DNA from: Larus michahellis | Lineage: Eukaryota; Chordata; Aves; Charadriiformes; Laridae | Reading direction: 5' to 3' | Assembly (NCBI RefSeq): GCF_964199755.1 | Contig: NC_133896.1 | Span: 97,712,200-97,776,199 of the forward strand | DNA length: 64,000 nt | Part shown: piece after piece, positions 36,401 through 49,000 of the stretch | Layout: every line of letters starts with the position of its first letter | How positions within the stretch are numbered: position 1 is the stretch's first letter | The notes under the pieces: generated by a model | The model's input: the letters and a program-made list of their open reading frames with translations, nothing else | What the model was told of the DNA's origin: nothing | Databases searched by the model: none | Translations under genes and position numbers: made by a program

Positions 36401-39400
36401 TGGGAGAGGTGGAGAAGGCATAACAAAACTGAGTTAGGAAGTGTAGAATGATGTTTACTTACATGGGGTTTTGGTAGAGACAGATTTGCTGTGGCAAGAC
36501 TAGAGGCAATCAGCAGCACTGCACAGCCCTTTGGGGCTTGCACAAGAAAGATACAGGCTTCTAGCCCCAGCAGCTCATGAACTGCTCTGAGGAAACTGGA
36601 AAACATTGTACTCAGATTTTAATGTCAGGAGTGATCCTGACAAGCACCATGGTCACATCACATTCATCAGTGAGAACTCAGCTCCAGGGAGGAGAGTAAT
36701 TGAATGGGTTAACAAGACTGTAACAAGAACTGTAGCAGCAGGCAGCTGTATGCATAAGCTAGAGTCCCAGAGACTGGCTTACAGCCCTACATGAACTACA
36801 AACAATAGCAAGATAGAATTGCAGGGCAGGTATTCATGTGAAGCAGGCTGTCTCCCTCATCAGGCCCTGTGCTTGCTGCATAGGGGAGAACTGACAAAAA
36901 AATCAAGTTGCACATGTATGTCTTTAGCTGCCTTGTTCACTCGTTCTTACTTTGAGGCTATGCCATTTGCTTTCCCTGTGTGTACAGCTTCAGAACACGT
37001 GGGAGTGCAGGTAGAAAAACGCTACAGCTTCCCACACTAGCTGTGCTTTCATTCATTTGCAAATTGGACTACTGTTTGCTAGAGAAGCTTTAAAATAGCT
37101 TTGCAGATGGGGAAATTATCATTTAAGAGCCTTCACAAAGACCTGAGCCCCGCACTCTATGCTTTCTTCTAGCATTTCTGACCACTACTCTTCAAACACT
37201 TTTGTGCTTCTCCTTGACCACAGAAAAAAATATATAATAAAAGAAAGAAAGAAAAACAAAAAGACCCAGTTCATTCTGCCACCTTGAGTTACAGTTCTGT
37301 ACTGCACAGTGAATTGATAAACAGTACATTGCAAGGAACACAAGTAGTTATGATATATTGTCTCCTTTCCACTACTGTTCATTTATATATCTGTCAAGAT
37401 ATCATATCCGGAGAAGTGTCACAGCCTTATCTGAAGTCTGGAGCCACAGTCAAGAAAAGCGAGAGCTGGGGTTTTATAAAGGTGCATGGTTTAGCTGAGG
37501 GTTTTAAACCCCCTGCACTCTAGCAGCACCAACAAGGAGAAAAAAAGGATGATGTTTAGTGCGGTATGCAAAGTTTTCACTTTTTAAAATATCACTCTTT
37601 ATTACAAGTAGAGTTGTGTCTCATCTTCTGCCAAGATGTCTGTTTGCAAAGCAGGCCAATGCCACAAAACCGTATGCCAGTGTTTCAGATCTGCTCATCA
37701 TTCCCAGCTCAAGCTGCAGCAAGCAAACAGCATCACAAGCCTTTAGAGGCACCCCAGATATTTTTGTATCTGGTCATCTTCACCAACTGTACATGTTGCT
37801 GGAAGCCCCCACCACTTGAGTCAGCACAGCAGCTGCCCCGGAAGGGGCTCAGCTTTTTTTACCCTGACAAAACTCCTGCAGTAGCTTGTGTACACTGCCT
37901 AGAGGCCTCTACCTGAGGCAGAGCAAAGGACTTGCTCAAAAGTGCTTTTGCACTTGCACACATCCCACAACATCCAGGAAGGTGAGGAAACTAGCAAGAG
38001 ATGCCAGGCACAGCTCAGCTCAAGGAGCCTGAGCAGACAGATGTGTCCAAGGTGGAAAGCATAAGCAGGCAAGGGACTGTTTCATGAAACTGTTGTGTGC
38101 AAGGCATCATAATTGCTCCAGGGAAGGGAGTGGTTGACCACTGGAGGGGGAAAAAGTTTACCATCCAGCTTCATGAAAACGTTGCTGTCCGTGAATTAAA
38201 ACGTTACTGGGAATGAAGCACTTGGGTGGACAAACAGGGTGATCTAATGTTGAGCTGCAGCTGAGAGGGAAACACAGACACTTCTGGACTTGGAAGTACC
38301 TTTGAGAAAGACAGGCTTTTGGAGAAGCCATCTCAACAAAAGTTGCTTAGAAATGCAGTGGAACAGGTGGTTTCAGAGTTGTCCATTGATTCTAGTCACT
38401 CACCTTCCGAAGCGTGTACCTTTTGTGCTGAATATCATCCAAAAGTAATTCATAGGGAGAGCGGACACTTTCTTTTGGAGGCATGTGATGCTGTGGTCGC
38501 TCAGTGGCCTTGCGCAGCTTCACACCATTCTGCAGTTCCTGGATGACACTGGGCCACAAGGATGCCTAGGAGAAACCGGTGAGGGCAAAGTCAACAGCTG
38601 GATAAAATGCACAGAGCAGCATTCCCTTCCTCCATGTCATACGGCACACTTAGCAATTGAACTTATTCAGAAACACTAAAGCATGTCCTTAACTCCCCCT
38701 TCAACTCACTTGCAGATCAGGGCACGGTACCAGAACAGAGAATTGCTTCTCTTTGCAGAAATTAATTTATAACAAGGGATCTGGGAGCTGGCTTACCAGG
38801 TTCATTCCCAAATTTTGTCATTAACTTTATGAATATACTTTAGCAAAACACATCTGCTGCTGCCAGGTAGCTAGACCCATTTTCTTGAATACCTACTTCC
38901 TGCAAATGCTCCAGGTGCCAGAGTTTTTTCATATTATTGGACCCTAGGAAACACTAGAAATGAAATCCCAAATCATTAAAATCCTCTGAACTTTCAGAAA
39001 CCAAGGGCTGAAGGGCCCACAGACAAAAGAGGAAGGCAAGGAGAAAGGGATCTCACACTGTAACCATCACAGCAGTGTATGTTAGCAGTTTCAGCCTGGA
39101 GACACAAGCTGATAACTCTGACATCTGCTCATCCTGTTCCTGTATTAATATCTGAGGATGCTCAGACATGCAGTATAACCCAACAAAAGTTAAAGACAGA
39201 AAAAAAAATAATCAACTCAATATCATGTTTAGACAACACTGTAATGGAAGTGCAAAGTCAACCACTTATCTGGATCCCAAAGGCAAATTGAGTAAGAACA
39301 AGCGATTGTATTATAAACAGAGAAAGGGAAGCAAAACATTTCAGAAAACTGCCTCAGAACAAAGCTTCTGACTTAGACTTCTTTTCCTTTTCCACTTACA

Positions 39401-42400
39401 GTATGAAGCATCTTCTCTTAACTTATCCCTTCAGATATTTTGGTATAATATCAGAAGAGTCTTAGGCAAGCTCTGACTGATGGCTGTCTTCAAGGAGATG
39501 GATTTTTTTGTTGGATTGTTTTAGTGTGTCTTTGGTAGAGTCATACCTCAATTCCAGAAAACCAGAACTCTCAGAGAATGAGCATATACTAGCCTTATCT
39601 CCTAGGCTATATTTATTGTATAGGAGAACACACAAAAGTCTCTGGGCAAAGTGGTTAGTATTAGAGACCTTGGAAATAGCTTATCCTGAGCCATTTGCAC
39701 TTTCTAAAATTGTATTTCAGATGGTGACAGAGCTTAACTGAAAGATATGACCTGAAGCGAGACTTCTGTACTGTAACATTGACACATTACTTTCAGGACA
39801 AGAATTGCCTTCAGCTGGCCATTTCAGAGCAACTTGTACACCCAAAACATTTTTCCGGTGTAGGCGACATCATTATCACTCATACTTTTCTCTCCCTACT
39901 GACTGGATCACTGCAATTATTCTACTTGGGCAATCCCATGTATTGTCAAACTCCAGATAAACTTCCCACACCTGTGCAACACAATGCAAGATGCCACAAC
40001 ACTCCAAAACCAGTGAATTCAGTTCAACAGTAAGACAGCTGTGTTCCTAAGAGGTCTCACTTCAAGGTAAAGATTGTCTTGTGACATGTACAGATAAGGT
40101 CTGCTGAAACTGTACAACCCTGCACACCATCAGGCTGTGATCTCTGTTTCAGATGGCCTGTTTTGGAGCAATCAATGTGAAAAAGTATGGTCCACAGAGA
40201 GACTAGCTGCTTGGCACTGCTCAAGGCATCAGCTCTAATCTGTCGGATCCCAGTGAAGTTGGCAGCCTGCTTATTCTAAGCTCAAGAGTTTGTCAGAGCA
40301 ATGCAATCAACTGGTTCTTAGGGACTTGGAAACTAGAGGCAGAGGATTTGCAACAGACATCCTGCTTTTGGAATTCATGTCTCCTGAAGGAACAGGGGCC
40401 AAATACACTGGCCTTCAGGCCACACGGCAAAGCCCATGTATTTATTCATGTATTCCCTGCAGAAAAGAGCTATAGCAGTTGATGAGTTTGTGGTTTGAGA
40501 TAGCCTGCCAGTTTATTTTAATAGATCACAAAATTGAAAATATGCCCAAACACACATTTCACAAACATTTTCATACGAATAGTTTGAGCATGCTTCAAAG
40601 TAAGTGCTATTTAGACAAAGGGAGCGAGTCCACAAGTCTCTCGGGGCTTGCCGTTTGTCTCCACAGACTCCAGACTACAGTGCATTTGTTTATGCTGGGC
40701 AGAGCTCCAGCCAGAAGAGCTATTTGTTTCTGATCAAGCCCTGACTGTGTAGGGCCTTGAAAAGAACAGAATAAGTTGCTTTCTCTGCCCCAAACACACA
40801 GTCCGAGATCTACAGAAGGACACACTGGAAGGACAAGAAAGGCAGTGAGAAGATGGTAGGAGCTACATCTCCAACCTCACCCTCCATCACCTCTTTTGTT
40901 TGAGCTGCTGGAGCTGCACAACCACAAAGATGGACAGAGCTACTGGCCTTCAGCCCCCTCCAGCCCTGACCCAGCACAGACCCCACATAAGAGTGAACTT
41001 GTCCACCCCAGTACTACCGCCAACAGAAGAGTTTTCTGGGAGTTTTCAGCCCAGCTACAAGAAAGGAACAGATTGCTTTTGGCAGGTGTGAGTTCCTGCC
41101 AAGAGCTGGAGGTTTGGGGCTCATTTGCAGGAAGAAACAGCCTGAATAACTACTTGTGGACACTTATTCCAAAGACTGCCTCCAACTTCATTTTTAGAAG
41201 TGGTTTAAGTTGAACCACAAAGACACTCTTTGTGTAGAATAAATGTCCACATAAGGTTAACACATGAAGTAGTTTAACTTCAAGTTCACTCCCCAGCTTG
41301 CTTTACAGACCAGTCTTTAACTACTTAAGCTCTTGAACAACCTAAGAAGTTTTGTTTGTGTTCAAGCTGTACTTTTCATAGAGGAGTCAATGGAAAGCCT
41401 CAGAGAGCCAAGGTAGACAAAAAACCCCAAGCACCCATAATGAAGGAATTAAATCTCTCACCCAATGTTTTTCCTCCTTCTGAAGGGGATTTTCCACCAA
41501 ATCTTCCACATCCATTTTTCTCAGACTCTGAGAAGCAAGCACACGAGGTCATTACCTTGCACTGTTCAGTGATTTCCCATCTATCTAGTATAAATTACTG
41601 ATGTTAATCTGAAAAGCATAGATGCTCCAAACACCCAAACCTTCAAAAGGTACTAATATGGTGCAGACAGTTGCTTTCACATCGTGAAAACAGACCTTCA
41701 GCTAGGTACTCCATTTCTAGTGCAACGGGAAGGTTACTTTAGAACCAAGTGAGTGGGTGAAGGCAGAAGGAATAACAGCTAAGGGGTGATCCCAAATGTA
41801 CCTCTTTGGAGGTCTGGATAATGGTCACAAGCTTCTGAAGTTCCATATATTCAGTAAACAGACTACTACAGGTCACTTCGTAATGGCTGGTAGCCTCAGA
41901 AGGCCTGGACGAGTGCTCCTCGCAGGCCTGAAAGAAGTGCAGCTATTTAAGAGAGATCTTGAAATGAAAAAATATGGTAGGATGGAATAAAGCAGGATTC
42001 AGTTTTCTCAATCCATGGTTAAAAAACATCTTCCTCACAGCCCCTTTCTATCTTTTTTGTTTTTCTGTTGCAGATGCATAGGAACAAAGAAGCAAAATGT
42101 CCAGTCTTATACATACAAGAATGTAAGTAGCTGTGTAATTTCTCTCTCTCATTCTCCATAAGGTGTGCTCTGGAGAATACCTGGAAGAGGAAGTCTCCAG
42201 TGCAGACAAAGCACAACAAAATGCAGCAGGTAGAGTCCCTTTTCCTGTTCTTTTCCCCTGCCCTGATCAGACTAAGGGATGGGAAGCTCCTCATACCTTT
42301 CAATTATGGCTGAAAGGAAAATACTTGTTTTAGTTGAGACATTCAATTCCCAACTCTTGCAGAAACTGAATACTATGGACAAGTGACTTTTTTGAATATC

Positions 42401-44433
42401 CATAGTCTTCTAGGTATCCAATTTGGAGACTATGTACAGAAGGACTTTGTAGGCACAGCTGTGTGAGAGCCATGCTCAGTCTTCCTTCTTAATTCTTTCT
42501 CATAGTCACTTGTGCACACCTAAGATGGTTTTGCCTTTTCCCTCTGATGGGAAAGCCACGTGCTCCCTCTATGTCTTCCAATAAGATACCCAGATTTTTC
42601 CTGGAAATGGTCTTGCCCCTTGGTTCACAACATTGTTCCATCTAAAGCTGCTATATTTACTAAGTAGGAAGAAGGAAACCTTGATAACATCCTGCAGGGT
42701 GACTGCTGGTTTCATTGCCTCATCGTCCAGTTTCAACATAAGGCACAGCAATTTCTCCAAGGGATCACTCAGTTCTCGCTCCACTTGGCTGTCGATTCCC
42801 CAGTCCAGGGCTTCATAGATCACCACTCCCAAGAACTCCAGCAGCTGCAGACAGAGACCAAGGAAGCAGTGCAGCACAAAGTGTTGTGGAGAACTTCACA
42901 GTTGTCACTTCCCAGCCACGCATGTACCCTCCACTGCCCCTTAGGGCTGAGCACATATCTCAGGATGAGAAGGGCCCAAAAGGCATCCAGATGCTCATCG
43001 CATAGCCTGAGATACTCCCTAAACAAGCTGTTTCAAGATTTTTAAATGGCACCTAGCCATTAATCTAGCACCTCTAAGTTCTCTATTATTAAGATAAAAA
43101 GACTGTGGGCTACTCCTCAGTAGGCAGCGTCTGTGCACGTTATTTCCCAGCCCCATTGTCTTACTGGAGTTCGGTCCTAAGATTTTGTTTCACTTTACAG
43201 ATTGCAGAGGACAGAGTCACTCTCACAGGGAACAGCAAATTTAAGCACCTTAATAATTTCCAAAGACATCCTTATCTCCTTACCTGGCCTTCTACTACAG
43301 TAGGATTATATCTGCACATGTACGAAGGTGAAGACACAGGCTTACCTTGTCCTCTGACTGCTGAATGCTGCCAACATCTGAAAGGGGAAAAAAAGAGGGG
43401 ATGGAGAGAAAGACAAGTGCATAGGCATTGATAAACAGCTTTTAGAATCCCTCTCGAGAGAGAAACAGGAAGAATTCTTGTTAATAAAGAAACAAACCCC
43501 TCTGACTAAGGTCAGTCTCGCCTGGGGAAAGTAGGCCTATATTTGGGTACTCTTGGAAAGCAACACAGAATACTCTTATTGTGAGCATTAGCCCCAAATT
43601 AACTGCTGCTGGATACTTTTTTTGTTTGCTAATAGGTATCTAACCACAAGGAAGTCACTGGATCTTTGTTTTTATTCTTTATTACCCGCTCTTGTCCCTG
43701 AAGGGTCGGCCTAGCACTGCCTTCTGCAGCAGTGCAACTAAGCAGTGCTTAAGACAAAGCTTGTTGCCACTTGCTGACTACATGTAGTGACAAAAAAGGG
43801 AAACTGTCAATCATAGATATGTCATGAGAGTTGCTGTAACAAAGGAACCATACGTTGGAAGATGAACAGAGCAGGGCATATAATAACATCTCAGACTATT
43901 TATTTCAAATCACATAAGTGGTAACAAACTTTCATCCCAGCTATTCCCTAGAAACAAATGACTCTCTAGAGCATTATTAGAAAAATTAATAGGCCGCACA
44001 TTTGCATTACCACTCATCTGCAGTCTTTTGCAATGAAGTATAGGCAGCAGCATAGCCTCGTGACAACACACGGAGAGAGAAGAGGTAAAAAAAATAAAAA
44101 AGGCAGGAAAAAGAATATCTGCCCACTTTGTCCCCACATTTCAGCCTGGAATAGGAACAGCCCTTGGCATGCACAGCTACCTACGCTCTTACCAGACTTG
44201 TGGTACACCTTGAAGGAAGCAGTACCGTCAGCATGGATAAAGATGCTTCCAGGACCCTTTATGAACACAGAATGGAGTGGTGGGTGCAGCCCCATAGCCA
44301 GCTGCTCCATTTTACGGCAACACTGAAAGCAGATAGCCCAGGCTTGCTCCTCGCTTATAGGATGTTCAAAGCACCTCAGAATCTCGGCTAGAGAGACCTT
44401 TGTGATTCTCTGCTCACACCGTGGAGACTCCAT
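27422..44433 (-). CDS. Divergent SPIRE-family actin nucleator (KIND, WH2, Spire box)
   Basis: SPIRE proteins nucleate actin through tandem WH2 domains, bind formin tails through a KIND domain, and reach vesicles through a C-terminal Spire box and mFYVE finger. Minus-strand exons read by eye: 44433-44193, 43377-43346, 42844-42680, 41927-41802, 38565-38404, 36298-36230, 35741-35612, 35154-35033 (continuous frame, 349 codons), then 33063-32912, 31719-31588 and a last exon from 27593 or 27537 to the stop at 27422. KIND shows SEEQAWAICFQCC, ALDWGIDSQVERELS and HYEVTCSSLFTEYMEL (residues about 14-188). WH2-like segments are VIQELQNGVKLRKA and SPYELLLDDIQHKRYTLRK (189-242); the next two are degenerate. 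A Spire-box-like TIAEMIETRYAMMVLE is at 31719-31588, and the tail has DWLTADICMRCERYLL. The ATG at 44433 has A at -3 and G at +4. One exon between 35033 and 33063 is implied by phase. mFYVE exons were not assembled. Family membership is firm; orthology is open. Confidence 0.85.
27872..27893 (+). repeat. Poly-T tract
   Basis: Uninterrupted T run of about 16 bases, in sense a poly-A on the minus strand in the last intron of the SPIRE-like gene. No retroposon body is recognised next to it. Confidence 0.8.
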
Positions 44434-45752
44434 TTTCACCTTTGCTTCTCATCACCACTCTTAGCCTAGGAAGCTGAACACCCTCCTTCCCAGGGCAGGC
44501 AAGTGCTCATAGCAGCCTTTTATCAGTTCTGCCTCCTGGTTTGCTCTCATGCCTCTCTTCCCTACAGGTGTGATTATTAATGCCAATTTTGCTCTGTCTT
44601 TTTAAAGGGACGCCACTTTAATCTGTATTTGTGTAAGACTCCTTGAAAGAAAACAGAGATGATAATTGTGTACAAAATTCATTCTCAATTTAACTCTGTT
44701 GTTTCTAACGAATTCTAGCAAATATTTTAACGGCAATACCAATGTTGGCAGGTAAGAAAAGAGCACATTCAACTTCAGGCAGAGAGGGACAGAGGCAGGA
44801 AATAACGTCTTATACTCAGGGGAGAAGAACTCAGGGAAGACCACAAAAATTCAATCCATTTGATGGGAAACCATTCTGGGAGCACCAATACAACAATCAA
44901 CTCCATCGGGCACCTGCACCCACCACAGGCCCCGCTCCTGCCCGGCCTCGACCCTTTGGCCCTGCCACAGCCCATCCCAGCGGCTGGGGCTGGGAGGCAG
45001 GCAGGCACCCAGGGCACGGGCAGCAAAGCCCCTCCTTGTCCAAAATGCCGATTCTCGCCACTGGTGTGAAGTTACCCGGCTTTTACTGCACTCTGGGGGC
45101 CCTGCATCTGCGATGACAGGGACAGCCGCACGGCTGGTGACGGGGCCGTCCCCTGAAGAACACAGGGGACTTCTGGCTCTGAACAGCCCAGGCTCCCGAG
45201 GCAGGCACTGAAGAATTGCGAGGTTTTAGAAGTGTTGAATAACACCCATAATTTATATTTCTTTCCCTTCTCACTTATGACATTTTGGGAGCGCAGCCTG
45301 TCAGAGTCAGGCCCTGGGCCTTGGAGCTGCATCCAGGCTGGGGTGCCTTGGTGTCACCAGATGATGGAGTGGGTGCCCACAGCCAGCACACCCCACACGG
45401 CCGGGGGACTCACGGCTGCCCCACGGCCTTCACCCAGCCCCGGGCATCGGCCTGGCCACGCCGCTTGCCCCGGGACGCTGAGCGGGGCTTTCCCGCTCCC
45501 GCCCGGCTGTGCCCCCGGCATCGGCCCCGCCTGGCGGGAGGGACGGGGGGGAGCCCGGGGGCTTCCGTCCCGCGGCTCTGGGATGCGGGGTGCCGGCACC
45601 CAGGCACCGCAGACCCCGGGGCGAGCGAACCCTGCGCCGCCTCCCCGCCCCCCCACCCCGGGCTTGCGGGCCGGAGGTGCTGCTGCTGGGAACGGCCCGG
45701 CCCCCACCCAGATGGCTTGGTCCGGCCCGGCTCCCCCCCTCGTCCCGCCAAC

Positions 45753-46077
45753 ATGGTCGCGCCCGCGTTCGAGCTCCCTCCTGCCCTGCGCGGCGCCGCC
45801 CCGCACCGGGGAAGATGGCGGCGCCCGAGGCGGCGTGGAACCGGCTGGACGTGCCGTGGCCCGCCAGTAGCCCCACGGTGGCCCTGGCGGACAGTCACCC
45901 TGCAGGTCCCTGGGGAGGGCTGGGAGGCGTCGTAAGGCGCGGCCAGGCGCCGTGCGGGGCGCCGGTTTGCGGCCGTCGGTCGGTCGGTCGGTCGGTCGGT
46001 GCCCGTCGGCCGCGGGGTGGGGGGCCGTCGGGGCCGAGGCGGTGGCTGAGGCGGTATCTCCTTCCCGCCCGCAGTGA
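45753..46077 (+). other. Overlapping upstream ORF in the NEPRO leader (spliced, 51 codons)
   Basis: An ATG at 45753 in a strong context (A at -3, G at +4) opens a frame different from NEPRO. It covers the NEPRO start at 45815, runs exactly 51 codons to the end of exon 1 (45905), and meets TGA as the first three bases of exon 2 (46075-46077) after splicing. Such an overlapping uORF would be expected to lower NEPRO translation if the mRNA begins upstream of 45753. The transcription start is not known from sequence, so use of this uORF is inference. Confidence 0.4.
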
Positions 46078-49000
46078 GGTGGCTGCCGGTGCTGCGGCGG
46101 CGGTGCGGCATGGTCGGCAAGCGGTTGTCGGGGAGGGGCCTGGCCGCCGAGGGACGCGTCCTGCGGGCCGTGCTGTACGTGTACCACAGCAGGCTGCTCC
46201 GGCACCGGCCCTACCTGGCCCTGCAGCAGGTGAGGAGCGGCCCCGGCCGGTCGGCAGGGAGCCGGCAGCGGGTCACCGGTCCCAGAGGGGCACCCGGGGC
46301 ATCATCGTGCGCACAGCGTTTTGGAGCTGGGGCGTTTTTGTCGGCTGTGAGGCTCCGCACAGTTGAGTGGATCTGCTGGCTCTGTGCAGCCAGTGCCATT
46401 TGAGCTTTCCAGCCATGGGCGGCCAAGACTCGGTCTCTTATATTCACACCAAGACCTGAAGTAGTTACAATTACATACTTTTTGAATGCATCAGCACTAC
46501 AGAGATTTGATTTTCAATTAATTGTAATAATGGGAGGGGGGAAGAATAATTCTAGGCTACTCTATTAGGCCACGTTCTGGTTTAAGATGAAAAGTGAAGT
46601 GCTTACTCGTTTTCCAGTACTTTACTGGATTGTCAGTATCTTCAAATAACTGCTTTGAAATAAAACAGGAATTTGTTCTTACTCTCGTGGTTTGTTTATG
46701 TATTTTTGTTCTTGAAAGCCAATACCACAAGCCATTGTATACTGCTTGAGAAACCACACAGCACCAATTAACAATGGCTTACTCCAACTCTTCACTTAAT
46801 TCCATGTTCGCAGTAGTGTGATAAAGGAGTCTCTTTCATCATAGTGCAGATATAGGAACATACCAGAGCTTTCTGTCACACAAACCTGCTATTTGTGCTG
46901 TTAAACTGATAAGGGGAAGGTATCACTTAAGATAGTGATAGTTCTTAGAAAAAGACTCTCCCCCCTCTTAAAATACCAGTCAAAGGAGCTTTCTTTTTTT
47001 CCCTAGGTAGAACAATGCTTGAAACGCCTATGGAAGATGAACTTGGTGGGCTGCATTGAAACTCTGGCAGGACTGATCCCCAAGTAAGTGTCACGATCCC
47101 ATATACTGGATATATCTATTAAGCAGGCCTGCAGAACTAAAGGTGGGGGGAATGCTACATCACAACCATCTTCTCATCCTTGTATCAACACAGGAAGAAT
47201 ACACCCCAAGCCCATGCAGAGTGCTTAGTTCCCAGCCAGCCTATGCTGGAAACAGTGGCTCTGAAGGTATTGGGAGGTTGCAAGCTCATTCTCCGTCTAC
47301 TGGACTGTTGCTGTAAAGCTTTTCTGTATCCTTTTTTCACCATGAACACATTATTACAGTTCACCAGCAGCACCTCTTGAGACCAGAACTAGGTCTGCTG
47401 TAGGCCACGTATTGCTGATGGACTCAACCGTGCAATTCATATGTGCAACTTGGAGTTTCTTTGATAGCCAGACATCTTATTTTCAAGTTATTATGTAGGA
47501 ACCTCAGGCTGTTGGCTGGCTGCTGCTCCACCCTTGAGCAACCCAAAGTTTGGATGTTTATCTCCCAAATTATCCAGAATATTCCCCTGTGAATTGCCTC
47601 TAGTTGGTGTGTTCAGCAAGTCTCATTATATACTGTTTATTTTTTATCCTTAACTGGTCTAATCTTCAGCTTGTCCGTTCAACATCTCTGCTCAGAAGAA
47701 TTCATACTTTTGAACACTGTGGCTTCAGGGTTGTTGAGCCGGCTATGGTTTGTGTGTTCAAAAGTCTGTCTTGTTTGTTGTCTGTTTGACGTGCCTGTCA
47801 GGGAGAAGGGCTTGTAATTAGGCCTTGTTGCTGAGTGAGCTTTATTTGGTTGGGGAGAGGAGGAGGTGTGTGGGGGGGTCCCTCCATCCTTTTTGGACTT
47901 GATTCTAGCATCTGAAAAGTTGTGTAAGTGGAGAGAGACCTCTTACATGCTGTTTTGGAAGGCTTTGTTCTTCACTCGTAGCAAACTTTATGTAGCACTA
48001 ATAAAATCACAGTGTTAACGCCAGCCTGACATAAACATCTGGTACTTCTTGCAGCAAGCAGTAAGTCCTGCCTCATGCTGAAATAGAAAGGCTGGGATAA
48101 AGTTCTGTAATACTCCTGAGTTTTCCAGGGAAATCATTGTTCTAGTCTCAGTACAGCAGAGCAACGCCAAGAAAGTAACTGCTGTCTGTAGCTGAAAGAG
48201 TAACAGCATTGTGTAGAACTCAGTAAAGCCTTTTTTGGCACAAGGAATCTGTCTGCCCAGTAAACGCAGAGCAGGCGATTGTATGGCCTCAGTGCTAGTA
48301 CCGTTGTCCTGAGTTGGTACAGGCTGCTTTGGGGGGAAGTCCTCTTTGTCAAATGACTTGGATGTGACCTTAGAACCTGCTAAGTCCCTGGTGTGGCACT
48401 CCACAAAGTTCTAAGGAAGCAGAGGGGCCCCCTGATCAGGGATTTACTAGTCAAGTCACTCCTGTGATCTGACCTAGAAGAGTTCCTTAAAGCTCAGACT
48501 AATATCAAGGAAAGTACGGAGTGTAAAAAGAAGCTTGTCTTGAGGGGGAACAAGGAAAAATCAGCTTGGAATCTCTTCCATCAGTGCTTCCGCTTGAGCT
48601 GAAGGTAGTTATTCAGCGAGCACGAGGTTTTGCTAGAGGAGACTCCATGCCTTTGTGTCTTCTCTCTTCAGGATTCAGCACAGGTGTGTACTGCAGAGCC
48701 TCATTTCCTTGTATGGCGTATTGTCGACATCACTTCATCTGGTATCTGAGACCCAACAGATGCCTTATATCAAGGGGTTTACCTTCCCTTCTGATATCAG
48801 TAACTTCCTTGGAGTGAATGTTTCTTCTGAGGTGAAGAAGCAAAAGGCTAGAATGCTTACAACAAAAAAACCTACCAGCTGGCTGAAGAAGCTCTTTCCT
48901 ACAATGCCAGAGGCAGTGTCAGAGGTGGGGAAAAAGAGACGTTTTGCGACCTGCACGAGTGCTCTGAAAAACCGTAGCATCCCATGCCCTGTGGACATTG

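Larger units (their letters stand above)
45380..46110. promoter_or_regulatory. CpG island over the NEPRO promoter and first two exons
   Basis: A block dense in CpG and GC covers the NEPRO 5' region, exon 1, the 169-bp intron 1 and the start of exon 2. The sequence AAGATGGCGGC (45812-45822) at the start codon fits the YY1 site often found over translation starts of housekeeping genes. An intact tetranucleotide repeat lies in intron 1. The island sits between the NEPRO start and the SPIRE-like start on the other strand and could serve both, but the SPIRE-like ATG is 1.4 kb away, outside it. No TATA box is evident on the NEPRO side. Confidence 0.75.

Noticed and set aside
45354-46366. Long open frames of 200-285 codons on both strands over the NEPRO CpG island
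   Set aside because: They are Ala/Arg/Gly/Pro-rich shadows of GC-rich DNA, overlap the true NEPRO exons in other frames, and show no family similarity.
48015-48404. Minus-strand frame of 129 codons inside NEPRO intron 5
   Set aside because: Antisense in an intron, no recognised domain, no splice context.
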